Positions 19,526 through 27,441 of a stretch of 64,000 nt of DNA are shown here, one piece after another (within the stretch, counting starts at the first letter, position 1; every line of letters starts with the position of its first letter). The position numbers and the translations under genes were made by a program. The stretch is taken from positions 40,211 to 104,210 of the forward strand of contig JASBTJ010000076.1 in NCBI GenBank assembly GCA_030148485.1. Reading direction: 5' to 3'. The notes under the pieces are model-generated. The model ran no database searches. It was not told where the DNA came from and worked only from the letters and a program-made list of their open reading frames with translations. The stretch comes from Gammaproteobacteria bacterium (GTDB lineage Bacteria > Pseudomonadota > Gammaproteobacteria > Chromatiales > Chromatiaceae).

Positions 19526-20080
19526 TCAGTAATCGCGCATGCGGCGGGTCTTTTCCACCATGCGCAGGGTCGAGCGGTTGTTGTTGAAGCGCGATACCTG
19601 ATGCACCGGCACCCATAGGATCTCGTGGGATTCATCATTGCCGGGGATGGCGATGTCGTCGTCCACCTCCACCAGAAAGCGCACGTCGTAGTGCGTATGG
19701 CGGGGGTCGACGGCATTGGCGGGGATGGTATGGATATCGAGGTCGAAGATCCGGTCGTTCACCAGCCGGATATGCGACATATCCAGCCCGGTTTCTTCCG
19801 AGGTCTCCTTCAGCGCGACCCGCAGTATATCGGCGTCACCGTCGGCGTGGCCACCGGGCTGGAACCATTGATCCAGCTTGCGATGGTGCAACAACAAGGC
19901 CTTTTGTCGATCCGGACTGATCACCCACGCCGAACCGGTCACATGTCCGTGTTGCAGTGCGCGGTCGAAACAGTTCTCGTGGGCGCGCACGAACGCCTTG
20001 GCGCGCGCCAGATAGGCGGCCTCTTCCATGAAGCGGGTATCGTGGCTTTCCAGCAGGGCCAATAGCTCCTGGCGATGCAT
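19526..20080 (-). CDS. NUDIX hydrolase
   Basis: A 184-residue cytosolic NUDIX protein. The Nudix box (about residues 80-102) is imperfect: it begins GGHADGDAD, has Ala where the first Glu normally sits and Lys for the Arg, but keeps the metal-binding KETSEETGL core. WFQPGGHADG and HYDVRFLVEVDD are typical flanking strands. The start at 20080 (MHRQELLALLESH) is preferred because the frame upstream overlaps csoS1D and lacks family similarity. It is last in the minus-strand carboxysome cluster, 11 bases after csoS1D. Substrate unknown. Confidence 0.8.
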   Translation of the reverse strand: MHRQELLALLESHDTRFMEEAAYLARAKAFVRAHENCFDRALQHGHVTGSAWVISPDRQKALLLHHRKLDQWFQPGGHADGDADILRVALKETSEETGLDMSHIRLVNDRIFDLDIHTIPANAVDPRHTHYDVRFLVEVDDDIAIPGNDESHEILWVPVHQVSRFNNNRSTLRMVEKTRRMRDY

Positions 20081-20091
20081 GACGCGCCCCG

Positions 20092-20706
20092 TCAGGTCCC
20101 GGCCGGATTGTCCACGGCCGCCAGTGCGGCCGCCGCGGCCTCGTCGATATCGCTTTCCGAACCGGCGATGATCAAGCGACCGAAGGCACCCACGGCACTG
20201 ACATCCACCAAGGTGATGTCGGCAGCCTTCTCCGCCTGGTTGGCCGCATAGACGATGTAGCCCGCCGGCTCGGTCTCCAGGATGAACATGCTTTGCCCGG
20301 GGATGATCATGGAACCGCGCCGGTTCTGGCGGTTGATCAACACCGTATGATCGGGGGTCATGCCGCGAATGGTTTCCTGCCAGGCAACCTGGCAACGCTG
20401 ACGATCCTCCTGGCGCGATCCCAGTCTGCCCAACACGATTTCACCGGCCGCGCGCACGTCGCTTTGATCGCGGTGATGAACCACCATGGAGCCGAAGGCG
20501 CGCTCGACCACTTGCTGGGTCAGGTGGACCCGGGTCGCCTTCAGGGCGATGTCCGTCAGACGATGCACGGCCATACCCGGCGCCACCTCGATCCACAGGC
20601 AGGCCTCCCCCGGGGTCGGGGGGTATCCCTGGGACACGGTCGCCATGTACTCGGCCAATTGTGGCTGCAGCGAGTCGACGTAGACGTAGGTTCTCAGTTT
20701 GATCAT
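20092..20706 (-). CDS. csoS1D: Tandem-BMC carboxysome shell protein CsoS1D
   Basis: CsoS1D forms pseudohexameric trimers whose gated pore is thought to admit larger metabolites such as RuBP through the alpha-carboxysome shell. The 204-residue protein contains two BMC-like halves: the first starts [20 protein letters not shown] with [18 protein letters not shown], the second contains [20 protein letters not shown] and [18 protein letters not shown], a canonical BMC ending. An in-frame start 14 codons upstream (20748) is possible; neither start has a clear Shine-Dalgarno. It is clustered with cbbR and the carboxysome genes, as seen in other alpha-carboxysome loci. Confidence 0.9.
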   Translation of the reverse strand: MIKLRTYVYVDSLQPQLAEYMATVSQGYPPTPGEACLWIEVAPGMAVHRLTDIALKATRVHLTQQVVERAFGSMVVHHRDQSDVRAAGEIVLGRLGSRQEDRQRCQVAWQETIRGMTPDHTVLINRQNRRGSMIIPGQSMFILETEPAGYIVYAANQAEKAADITLVDVSAVGAFGRLIIAGSESDIDEAAAAALAAVDNPAGT

Positions 20707-20801
20707 GGACGCATCAGGCGCGGGCCGGCGGCGACGTTTCCGTCGCATCGCTCAACTAGCTGACCGCTCCTCTTGTGCAACACCGTTGGTACATATACGC
20801 C

Positions 20802-21863
20802 TCATGATTTCGCCTTGACCGTTTTGCCACGCTTCTTTGCAGCCACTGCATCATCGTCCTTGACGAACCGTAGTGCCGGCCACATGGATTCCATGCGATC
20901 ACGTATCCTCGGCCCGTGTTCCACCGCGAAATCGAGAAAATTACGCGCCACCAGCGACAGTTCCTTGCCCTTGGGATGCACCAGGAACCAATGCCGCATG
21001 ATGGGGAATCCCTCCACGTCGAGGATAGCCACCGGTCCATCGACACCTTCGAGCGTCAAGGTGTGCATCGACAGCACCGAGATCCCCAGGCCGGCGACCA
21101 CCGCATGCTTGATGGCCTCGTTGCTGCCGAGTTCCATACGTACCTGCGGCCTCAGCCCCTGGCCATCGAACAACCGCATCGTGGCGTCGCGGATACCCGA
21201 GCCCGGCTCCCGCAGGATGAAGGGCTCTTCGGCGATACGCGCCAAAGGGATCCGCTTTTGCCCCACCAGGGGATGATCGCGCGGCGCCATCATCACCAGC
21301 GGATTGGGCGCGAAAGGATACTCCACGATGTCCAGTTCGTCATGTGGCGGTTGCCCCATGATGTACAGGTCGTCCTCATTGTCATGCATCCGACCGATGA
21401 TGCTGTCACGGTTGGTGACCTTGAGCGACAATTCGATACCCGGGTATAACTGACTGAATTCGCCGAGTATTTCCGGCGTGAAATACTTGGCGGTGGTGAT
21501 CACGCCGACGCGCAACCGACCACGCTTCATGCCTTTGAGATCGGCGAGCTTCATCTCGAGGTTCGCCAGGGTCTCGAACATCCGCCGGCAGGCATCGTAC
21601 AACTCGCGCCCGGCCTCGGTGGGCTGAACTCCTCGACCGACATGTTCAAACAGCGGCAGCCCCATGGCATCGGCCAGCTTCTTGATCTGCAGCGACACCG
21701 TCGGCTGGGTCAGAAACAGCTCTTCGGCCGCACGGGTAAAGCTGCCCAGCCGCACGATCGCCTCGAAGACCTGCAACTGCCGCAGCGTGGCATGCCGGAT
21801 CAGATAATCCGGCATCGCATACGGCGGCGTGTAGTCGAGGTCTCGGGCGGGCGACTTTTTCAT
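20802..21863 (-). CDS. cbbR: LysR-family regulator, CbbR-like
   Basis: A 353-residue LysR-type regulator with N-terminal winged HTH (about residues 25-82: ATLRQLQVFEAIVRLGSFTR, FLTQPTVSLQIKKLADAMG). This helix sequence is characteristic of CbbR, which activates Calvin-cycle and carboxysome operons in response to metabolites such as RuBP or NADPH. The effector domain starts LRVGVITTAKYFTPEILGEF. A basic C-terminal tail AAKKRGKTVKAKS is additional. The ATG at 21863 lies six bases after the stop of the SulP transporter gene on the same strand, so regulator and transporter are probably co-transcribed. Confidence 0.9.
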   Translation of the reverse strand: MKKSPARDLDYTPPYAMPDYLIRHATLRQLQVFEAIVRLGSFTRAAEELFLTQPTVSLQIKKLADAMGLPLFEHVGRGVQPTEAGRELYDACRRMFETLANLEMKLADLKGMKRGRLRVGVITTAKYFTPEILGEFSQLYPGIELSLKVTNRDSIIGRMHDNEDDLYIMGQPPHDELDIVEYPFAPNPLVMMAPRDHPLVGQKRIPLARIAEEPFILREPGSGIRDATMRLFDGQGLRPQVRMELGSNEAIKHAVVAGLGISVLSMHTLTLEGVDGPVAILDVEGFPIMRHWFLVHPKGKELSLVARNFLDFAVEHGPRIRDRMESMWPALRFVKDDDAVAAKKRGKTVKAKS

Positions 21864-21869
21864 GGCTTG

Positions 21870-24020
21870 TCAGGCGCGGCCTGGTGCCGGGTCTCCCGTC
21901 GTCGGTGCAGCGGCCGTTTCGCCCCCGGTACTGAAGGTGCCGTAACGCTCCGTCAGGCTGGTCAACGCAGTCTGCTTGTCGGGGTAGAAGGCATCCATCC
22001 CGAGTTCGTCAACCAACCCGCTCTGGACGAATATCTTCCACACCTGGTGCTTCAGGCCACTGAACACCAGGGACACCCCCTGATCACGCAAACGCTGCGC
22101 CACCTCGCGGACCTTCTCTTCACCGGAGGCATCCATATCGTTGATGCCGCTACCGACCACCAGGATCGCCTTGGCATTCGGAAACTCGCTGTGCGCTTCC
22201 AGGATGATGTCCTCGAAATATGCGACGTTGATGAAGCTGAGCGAACCATCGAAACGCACCGGGACGAAGTTCTCGCTGAGCGGCTTGAGCCCGTGGGCAC
22301 GAATACCGCCGAGGGTGCCGTCCGCCTTGCGGGACACGATCTCGGCGCGCGGCTTCATGACGCGGATCAGGTAGTGGAGCACGGTCAGGGCGACCCCGAG
22401 CAGGATGCCGTTGGCGATGGACGGCGCCATGAGCAGCGTTGCCACGAAGGTGATGATCCCGGTGACCGAACTGACGCGGTCGACCTTCCATGCCTGCACC
22501 AGCGGCTGGATACGGATCAGGCTGAATACAGCCATCATCACGATGACCGCCAGCACCGCTTGCGGCAGGTGATACAGATAGGAGGTGAAGAACAGCAGCA
22601 CCAACACCACCGCCAGCGCACTGATGATGGCGAACAGCCCGGTCTTGGCACCGGTACGCGCCGCCACCGCCGAGCGCGAAAAGGAGCCGCTGACCGTGTA
22701 GGAACCGAAGAAACTACCGGCGATATTGGCCAGACCCTGGCCAACCAGTTCCTTGCTGGTATCCACGCGCTCACCCGTGGTGGTGGCGATCGCCTTGGAG
22801 ATGGACGTCGCTTCCATGAAGCCGATCAACGCCATGACGATGGCCGCCGGCAACAGGGCGAGCACCAGATCCCACTGGATGTCAGGGGCCGCCAGGCTCG
22901 GCAGACCTTCGGGGATGTCGCCGACCACCGCGCCACCGGCCGCCAGTACCACGTCGCCATCGCTCACGCCGGAGAAGCGCCAGGTCTTGCCGTCGCTCTC
23001 CAGGCCCTCGGGCAGGGCGTGTTGATGATAGAACTGGGTGGCACCCGCGGCGTTTGCACCCTCGAGTTTCATGGCGTGAAGCTCGACCCGGCGCGTGGTG
23101 TTCTTGGACTTCAGTTGCTTGAGCTGTTTCTTCAGCACCACTGCGTGGGCACGCAGATTTGCCGCCTCCTCAAGGTGATCCAAACCACCCTTCGCCTCGA
23201 TCTCGTCGGCGCGACGATTCAGGTCAGCGATCTCGTTGGTCAGCTCGCCAATGCGGCGCGCGGTGCTGTCGTACGCGGTCACTGCCTCGACCAGAGCGGC
23301 GTCCTGGATCTGGGATGGCGAGACCTTGACCTTGTCTTCGTAACCGACAACGGCACTGATGACAGTCGCCAGCACCACGGCGACGAGCACGCCGGGCAAG
23401 GACGGCATGCGTTTGCGCAGTCCCGCGATCAACACCCAGGCGCCCACCGCGAAGGCCACCGTAATAATGTGCATCTCCGGTACCTGGGTGATCACCCGCC
23501 ACAAGTCCTCCAGGTAGGTGTCGGTGCGCGGGAACGGCACCCCGATCACCTTGCTCAACTGCGACAACCCGATGATCAAGGCCGCCGCGTTGGTGAATCC
23601 GACGATCACCGGGCTGGACAGCAGATTGACGATGGCACCGAGACGGAACAGGCCCAGCGCCAGCCGCAGTACGCCCACCATCAGTGCAAGCATGATCGAC
23701 AACTGGATGAAGTCCGGGCTACCCGGGCTGGCAAAGGGGATCAGCGCAGCGGCACTCATCAGCGACAACATCGCCACCGGACCGGTGTGCAACTGACTGG
23801 ACGAGCCCCACAGCGACGCGACAATCACCGGCACGAAGGAAGCGTACAGGCCATAGACCACCGGCAACCCCGCCAACTGGGCATACGCCATGCTTTGCGG
23901 CACCAGCACCAACGCCACCGTGACACCGGCGAACAAATCGGCGCGAAGGCTGTCCCGGGTCATCGGGAACCAACGCAAAAAGGGCAGGAGGTTGTAAAGC
24001 AACGCTTGCATAAATGACAT
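21870..24020 (-). CDS. SulP/SLC26-family anion transporter with STAS domain and coiled-coil insertion; probable bicarbonate transporter
   Basis: A 716-residue SulP permease. N-terminal family signature: DLFAGVTVALVLVPQSMAYA near residue 30; later GFTNAAALIIGLSQL and GFMEATSISKAIA; STAS domain about residues 560-680 (DGSLSFINVAYFEDIILEA). Between ISAVVGYEDK (residue 230) and GDIPEGLPSL (residue 368), where SulP proteins usually have a short loop, lies an extra stretch of about 130 residues with a charged coiled-coil (about 250-310). Placement among cbb/cso genes suggests HCO3- uptake, as for SulP genes next to carboxysome loci elsewhere; sulfate cannot be excluded. Start 24020 follows GGCGGGGA within a palindrome. 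Confidence 0.85.
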   Translation of the reverse strand: MSFMQALLYNLLPFLRWFPMTRDSLRADLFAGVTVALVLVPQSMAYAQLAGLPVVYGLYASFVPVIVASLWGSSSQLHTGPVAMLSLMSAAALIPFASPGSPDFIQLSIMLALMVGVLRLALGLFRLGAIVNLLSSPVIVGFTNAAALIIGLSQLSKVIGVPFPRTDTYLEDLWRVITQVPEMHIITVAFAVGAWVLIAGLRKRMPSLPGVLVAVVLATVISAVVGYEDKVKVSPSQIQDAALVEAVTAYDSTARRIGELTNEIADLNRRADEIEAKGGLDHLEEAANLRAHAVVLKKQLKQLKSKNTTRRVELHAMKLEGANAAGATQFYHQHALPEGLESDGKTWRFSGVSDGDVVLAAGGAVVGDIPEGLPSLAAPDIQWDLVLALLPAAIVMALIGFMEATSISKAIATTTGERVDTSKELVGQGLANIAGSFFGSYTVSGSFSRSAVAARTGAKTGLFAIISALAVVLVLLFFTSYLYHLPQAVLAVIVMMAVFSLIRIQPLVQAWKVDRVSSVTGIITFVATLLMAPSIANGILLGVALTVLHYLIRVMKPRAEIVSRKADGTLGGIRAHGLKPLSENFVPVRFDGSLSFINVAYFEDIILEAHSEFPNAKAILVVGSGINDMDASGEEKVREVAQRLRDQGVSLVFSGLKHQVWKIFVQSGLVDELGMDAFYPDKQTALTSLTERYGTFSTGGETAAAPTTGDPAPGRA

Positions 24021-24021
24021 T

Positions 24022-24041
24022 CCCCGCCAACGTTGGCGGGG
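24022..24041. promoter_or_regulatory. Perfect 20-bp palindrome at the SulP start codon
   Basis: CCCCGCCAACGTTGGCGGGG is its own reverse complement and ends one base upstream of the SulP ATG (24020). In RNA it can form an 8-bp stem with ACGT loop that contains the purine-rich GGCGGGG ribosome-binding stretch, so it could block translation initiation; as DNA it could be an operator. Confidence 0.6.
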
Positions 24042-24300
24042 CCTCATCGTTTCGGTTCCACCGTGGCCGGCGTAAAACCCGATACTGTTCTGGTAGCTGC
24101 CCGGAACGGCGCGCTTCGGCCTGATACAGCAGCCTGCTGGGAGCGCGCCGCTGGACGTTGGGCGACATGCCGCTACCCGGTCTGTGAAAATCACGAGCCG
24201 CCGCACCGCGGGTCAAACACGGGGCCAACGCGCGAGCCGGCGCCTCACGACGGGGCCGTACAGATGACCGGACTACGTCAGTATGCCTGCCGGGACACAG

Positions 24301-24346
24301 TGATTCAAATCGATAAATCAATCGCTACACATCGATAATCATCGAT
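24301..24346 (-). promoter_or_regulatory. AT-rich leader with LysR-type and palindromic sites upstream of SulP
   Basis: The 345-bp gap 24021-24365 between mcdB and the SulP gene has no gene. It contains TGATT-N10-AATCA (24301-24320), which includes two T-N11-A pairs as in LysR operators, and ATCGATAATCATCGAT (24331-24346), a palindrome with a third ATCGAT at 24309-24314. These would suit CbbR control of a separate SulP-cbbR transcript. Confidence 0.4.
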
Positions 24347-24365
24347 GCAATAGCCGTGCCGGTGA

Positions 24366-24629
24366 TCAGTCCGGCCAGACTCGGCGACTACTTTGATAAT
24401 TGTCGATCGCGGCCTTGGTCGGCTTGGCCTTGGCTGCCGCCTTGGCGGGGGTCGCGGGCTTTCGGGGTGATGCCTTGGCGGAGACCTTCTTCTTCACGGC
24501 GGCCTTTTTTGCCGGTGCCGCCGCAGCGGGCTTGTCAGTCGCGGTTGCCGGGCTGGTGGAACCGCTGGAAGCCTTGGTCTTGCGAATGGATTGCACGAGT
24601 TTTTCGCCCGTCTTGTCGCTCGTGGTCAT
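24366..24629 (-). CDS. mcdB: Carboxysome positioning adaptor McdB (alpha type)
   Basis: McdB connects carboxysomes to the McdA ATPase on the nucleoid so that they are evenly spaced. This 87-residue protein is nearly all Lys, Ala, Pro, Ser and Thr, hence intrinsically disordered. It ends with SSRRVWPD, whose near-terminal Trp corresponds to the conserved tryptophan that targets alpha-McdB to the carboxysome. The ATG overlaps the mcdA stop by four bases. Assignment rests on disorder, C-terminal Trp motif and genetic linkage rather than on sequence similarity along its length. Confidence 0.85.
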   Translation of the reverse strand: MTTSDKTGEKLVQSIRKTKASSGSTSPATATDKPAAAAPAKKAAVKKKVSAKASPRKPATPAKAAAKAKPTKAAIDNYQSSRRVWPD

Positions 24630-25252
24630 GATGTGACTACCTCATTGATTAACTGTTCGAGTTCTTCGGCCGCGGCTCGGCCACGGCTACCCATATCGAT
24701 GACACTTTTGCCTTCGAGCACGGCGGCCCGGTAGATGGCGCGCCGGCGAATCGCGGTATCCGCCGCCGGCACGTCGAGTTCGGCCAGCGCCTGACGCATG
24801 ATGCGAGACAAGGTGGTGCGAGGCTCCAGTTGGTTGATGACCAGCACCGCCCGCAGATCCGGATTGACCCGCTTGGCCTCACGGATGGCGTCGTCAATGT
24901 GGGCGGTGGCCCACAGATCGAGTGGCGACGGCTGTACCGGGATCAACGCCAGATCGGCGACTCGCAAGGCCTGGTTGGTTTGCAACGCATTGACCGAGGG
25001 CGGGCAATCGATGATCAGATGGTCGTACTTGCTACGCCGCGTGGCCAGGATGGTGTCCATCTGACGATCACTGGCGAACACGGCAGGGGCATCGTCGCTT
25101 TCAGCAATGGCCCGCCATTGCAGCGACGAGCCCTGGGGGTCGGCATCGAGTATCGCGGTGGATGCGATGCGGTTGAGCGCACAGGCCAGGTTGACCGTTA
25201 GCGTGGTCTTGCCTGCTCCACCCTTGTTGCCCACCAGCGCGATGACGGCCAT
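24626..25252 (-). CDS. mcdA: ParA-type ATPase McdA, carboxysome distribution
   Basis: McdA binds nucleoid DNA in its ATP form and forms gradients that move carboxysomes. The 208-residue ParA/MinD protein has the deviant Walker A GNKGGAGKTTLTVNLACAL with the signature Lys, switch I-like DADPQGSSLQWRA, and Walker B YDHLIIDCPP. It is followed by mcdB with a four-base overlap and preceded by acRAF, the typical alpha-carboxysome arrangement. Plasmid ParA is unlikely because no parB or parS-like array is seen and the gene sits in the cso cluster. Confidence 0.93.
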   Translation of the reverse strand: MAVIALVGNKGGAGKTTLTVNLACALNRIASTAILDADPQGSSLQWRAIAESDDAPAVFASDRQMDTILATRRSKYDHLIIDCPPSVNALQTNQALRVADLALIPVQPSPLDLWATAHIDDAIREAKRVNPDLRAVLVINQLEPRTTLSRIMRQALAELDVPAADTAIRRRAIYRAAVLEGKSVIDMGSRGRAAAEELEQLINEVVTS

Positions 25253-25264
25253 GGGGAAGCCCCC

Positions 25265-25531
25265 TTATTGATCTATTGTTGTGCCAGTCTGAAGTGTATC
25301 CAGCTTTTCAGCAAAGCGCCGCTGCGCGTCGCTGACGGTATCCTCACCTTCCGGCGCATGAATCGTCACATTGACGTAATCGCGCCCGAAGCCAAGGTCA
25401 GGGTATAGGTCTTCCTGCTCAGACAGATCGGCCGCTCGGTCGAGAAAGTCGCGCAAGGAGGTGTAATCGGGAAACTCGTAACGCCGTTCCAGGCGTGCAG
25501 GACGCTTTCGTTCCTCCCACTGCCGGTCCAT
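25265..25531 (-). CDS. Pterin-dehydratase-like Rubisco assembly factor (acRAF)
   Basis: An 88-residue protein with a pterin-4a-carbinolamine dehydratase-like fold: RRYEFPDYTSLRDFLDRAAD, then GFGRDYVNVTIHAPEGED and a C-terminal helix DAQRRFAEKLDTL. The PCD catalytic HHP motif is replaced (DYVNVTIH), as in acRAF, which helps form I Rubisco assemble instead of recycling pterin. AAGGAG lies seven bases before the ATG. It sits between the bacterioferritin-like gene and mcdA, its usual place in cso operons. Confidence 0.88.
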   Translation of the reverse strand: MDRQWEERKRPARLERRYEFPDYTSLRDFLDRAADLSEQEDLYPDLGFGRDYVNVTIHAPEGEDTVSDAQRRFAEKLDTLQTGTTIDQ

Positions 25532-25542
25532 TGCGAATCTCC

Positions 25543-26022
25543 TTAAAAGGTCGCGCCGCGGGACGGGGCTCGCGTCGCACCAGGTTGTTCAAGGCTGTTT
25601 ATCCACGCAGTCAATTCCTGCGCATGCGCCTGCTCTTCCCCGAGCAGAGACTCGAAGAACAAGCGATTGTCATGGTCGCCTTGGGACGCGCAGTAGCGCG
25701 TTGCCTCATCATAGAGGCGAATCAGCTCATATTCGAATGCCAGATCATGGTGCAACAGCTCATGCAGGCTGCTGCCAAGCCGGACCGGGCGCAATTGCGA
25801 GGCGTTCGGCGCAACATTGAGCGAGAGCATGCGACCGATGATCCGGTCCGCATGACCCATCTCTTCCTGCGCTTCCGCCTTGAGGCGTTCAGCCGGCTCA
25901 GCCAGCCCCCAGGCACCGACAAGTCGGGCCTGGGTGCTGTACAGCTGCACCGCGGACAATTCCAGGCTCAAAGCCCGTCCGAGGTAGCCGAGCACGCGTT
26001 GGTCTGCACTGGCATAGAACAT
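25543..26022 (-). CDS. Bacterioferritin-like protein of the carboxysome operon
   Basis: A 159-residue four-helix ferritin-like protein: helix A ADQRVLGYLGRALSLELSAV, helix B EAQEEMGHADRIIGRML with the ExxH pair, helix C HDLAFEYELIRLYDEATRY, helix D ESLLGEEQAHAQELTAW with another ExxH. These supply a di-iron site. Bacterioferritin-like genes are a conserved but functionally unresolved part of cso operons; links to iron or redox conditions in the carboxysome are speculative. It lies 55 bases after the third csoS1 gene. Confidence 0.85.
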   Translation of the reverse strand: MFYASADQRVLGYLGRALSLELSAVQLYSTQARLVGAWGLAEPAERLKAEAQEEMGHADRIIGRMLSLNVAPNASQLRPVRLGSSLHELLHHDLAFEYELIRLYDEATRYCASQGDHDNRLFFESLLGEEQAHAQELTAWINSLEQPGATRAPSRGATF

Positions 26023-26077
26023 GACGACGGTTCAGCAACCCGTTCGCGTGATCTTGATCAGTGATTACCGATCAAAC

Positions 26078-26392
26078 TCAGCTACGCGCGGGGCGCATGT
26101 TGGTAGCACCTTCCAACACCGGCTCGACCTCTTTGTGAGGACGGGCGATGATGTGGGCAGCAACCAGGCCGTCACCTACGCGCTCGCAGGCATCGGCGCC
26201 GGCGCGAACGGCAGCGTTCACCGCGCCGGTCTCACCACGCACCAGAACGGTGACATAACCGCCACCCACAAACTCACGACCGATCAGACGCACTTCGGCG
26301 GCCTTGGTCATGGCGTCGGCAGCTTCGATGGCGGGAACCAGCCCGCGGGTCTCGATCATGCCCAGAGCAATGCCGTAGTTTTCGTTGGCCAT
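26078..26392 (-). CDS. csoS1B: Carboxysome shell hexamer protein CsoS1 (third copy, CsoS1B-like)
   Basis: A single BMC-domain shell protein of 104 residues. The first 93 residues (MANENYGIALGMIETRGLVP ... EVEPVL) are identical to the first csoS1 copy. The distinct tail is EGATNMRPARS, making it the longest of the three, as CsoS1B is in Halothiobacillus. Hexamers tile the shell facets; the loop VRLIGREFVGGGYVTV includes the pore-lining sequence. It is third in the csoS1 array on the minus strand. Confidence 0.95.
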   Translation of the reverse strand: MANENYGIALGMIETRGLVPAIEAADAMTKAAEVRLIGREFVGGGYVTVLVRGETGAVNAAVRAGADACERVGDGLVAAHIIARPHKEVEPVLEGATNMRPARS

Positions 26393-26434
26393 CGCTGGAA
26401 TCTCCTGTTTAAACGGCTAAGTTTGAAGCGCCGA

Positions 26435-26740
26435 TTACTCGGCAGCAGCACCACCGGTGGGCAGCACCGGCTCAACTTCACGGTGCGGACGGGCGATGAT
26501 GTGTGCAGCCACCAGGCCGTCACCCACGCGCTCACAAGCGTCAGCGCCAGCACGGACAGCAGCGTTGACAGCACCGGTCTCACCACGCACCAGCACGGTC
26601 ACGTAGCCGCCGCCAACAAACTCACGGCCAATCAGGCGCACTTCGGCGGCCTTGGTCATGGCATCAGCTGCCTCGATAGCGGGCACCAGGCCACGGGTTT
26701 CGATCATGCCCAGCGCAATGCCGTAGTTCTCGTTTGCCAT
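26435..26740 (-). CDS. csoS1A: Carboxysome shell hexamer protein CsoS1 (second copy, CsoS1A-like)
   Basis: The 101-residue middle copy of the BMC hexamer proteins. Its 93-residue core differs from the other two copies only at residue 87 (Arg in RPHREVEPVL instead of Lys). Its tail is PTGGAAAE. The near-perfect protein identity with scattered synonymous DNA differences indicates strong purifying selection or gene conversion. The three genes together provide the major facet protein of the alpha-carboxysome; A/C letter assignment is by position only. Confidence 0.95.
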   Translation of the reverse strand: MANENYGIALGMIETRGLVPAIEAADAMTKAAEVRLIGREFVGGGYVTVLVRGETGAVNAAVRAGADACERVGDGLVAAHIIARPHREVEPVLPTGGAAAE

Positions 26741-26785
26741 CTTTCTATCTCCGTCGTCGGGTTAGATGTATTGCTTCAGTGAATG

Positions 26786-26806
26786 CCGGGGCGTGTACGC
26801 ACCCCG
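26786..26806 (-). terminator. Intercistronic hairpin between csoS1 copies
   Basis: In the 76-bp gap after the first csoS1 gene, CGGGGCG (26787-26793) can pair with CGCACCCCG (26798-26806) around a TGTA loop with one bulged base. There is no T tract. It may stabilise or attenuate transcripts so that shell proteins are made in different amounts. Confidence 0.35.
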
Positions 26807-26816
26807 CCATCCGGTA

Positions 26817-27107
26817 TCAGTCGTTGCCCAGAACCGGCTCAACTTCTTTGTGCGGACGCGCGATGATGTGCGCTGCCACCAGGCCGTCGCCCACGCGCTC
26901 GCAGGCGTCAGCGCCGGCACGAACGGCCGCGTTGACAGCGCCGGTCTCGCCACGAACCAGCACGGTGACATAACCACCGCCCACAAACTCGCGGCCAATC
27001 AGGCGCACTTCCGCAGCCTTGGTCATGGCATCAGCTGCCTCGATGGCGGGTACCAGCCCGCGGGTTTCGATCATGCCCAGCGCAATGCCGTAATTTTCGT
27101 TAGCCAT
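26817..27107 (-). CDS. csoS1C: Carboxysome shell hexamer protein CsoS1 (first copy, CsoS1C-like)
   Basis: The 96-residue BMC shell protein encoded first in the csoS1 array, with the 93-residue common core and the short tail GND. It carries the typical CsoS1 features: ALGMIETRGLVPAIEAADAM at the N-terminus, the pore loop GREFVGGGYVTVLVRGETG, and ARPHKEVEPVL. Its product forms facet hexamers around Rubisco. It begins 49 bases after the csoS4B stop. Confidence 0.95.
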   Translation of the reverse strand: MANENYGIALGMIETRGLVPAIEAADAMTKAAEVRLIGREFVGGGYVTVLVRGETGAVNAAVRAGADACERVGDGLVAAHIIARPHKEVEPVLGND

Positions 27108-27156
27108 CTTCGTGTCTCCTGCTGACTCGATTGTTTTCCTAAAATGTCCGTTCCGC

Positions 27157-27441
27157 TCAGTTAGCCCTGGGGACCCACTCAGCGTCCGGGCCGACGATCT
27201 CAGCCCAGTTGTCGATGATCCCGGCGATCGTCAGATCGGTCAGAATCTCAAAATCACCGGCGGCAAACCGCGCCGCTGAACCGCTCGACATGAACACCCA
27301 ATTACCTTCATGGGCGCCTACCGGGTCCACCGCCACATGGCGTTTCCCCTTGGCGTCGCGCAGCACTCGCAGGCTGATCTGCTTCAGACCCTGGATGCGG
27401 TGTGTGCATACCAACGGCCCTTCAACCTGCAGGATATCCAT
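27157..27441 (-). CDS. csoS4B: Carboxysome vertex protein CsoS4B
   Basis: A 94-residue BMC-P (EutN/CcmL-type) pentamer protein that caps icosahedral vertices. MDILQVEGPLVCTHRIQGLK, LRVLRDAKGKRHVAVDPVGA and VFMSSGSAARFAAG are the family blocks; ILTDLTIAGIIDNW is the C-terminal strand. The start overlaps the csoS4A stop by four bases. Confidence 0.95.
   Translation of the reverse strand: MDILQVEGPLVCTHRIQGLKQISLRVLRDAKGKRHVAVDPVGAHEGNWVFMSSGSAARFAAGDFEILTDLTIAGIIDNWAEIVGPDAEWVPRAN

Noticed and set aside
21642..24017. Long plus-strand reading frame (791 codons) over the SulP/cbbR region
   Set aside because: It is antisense to two genes with clear family motifs. Its composition (His/Gln/Arg/Asp-rich) is the shadow expected from high-GC coding DNA.
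26078..27107. Triplicated DNA block as a mobile element or assembly duplication
   Set aside because: The copies are separate csoS1 genes with different tails and spacers, a normal feature of cso operons.
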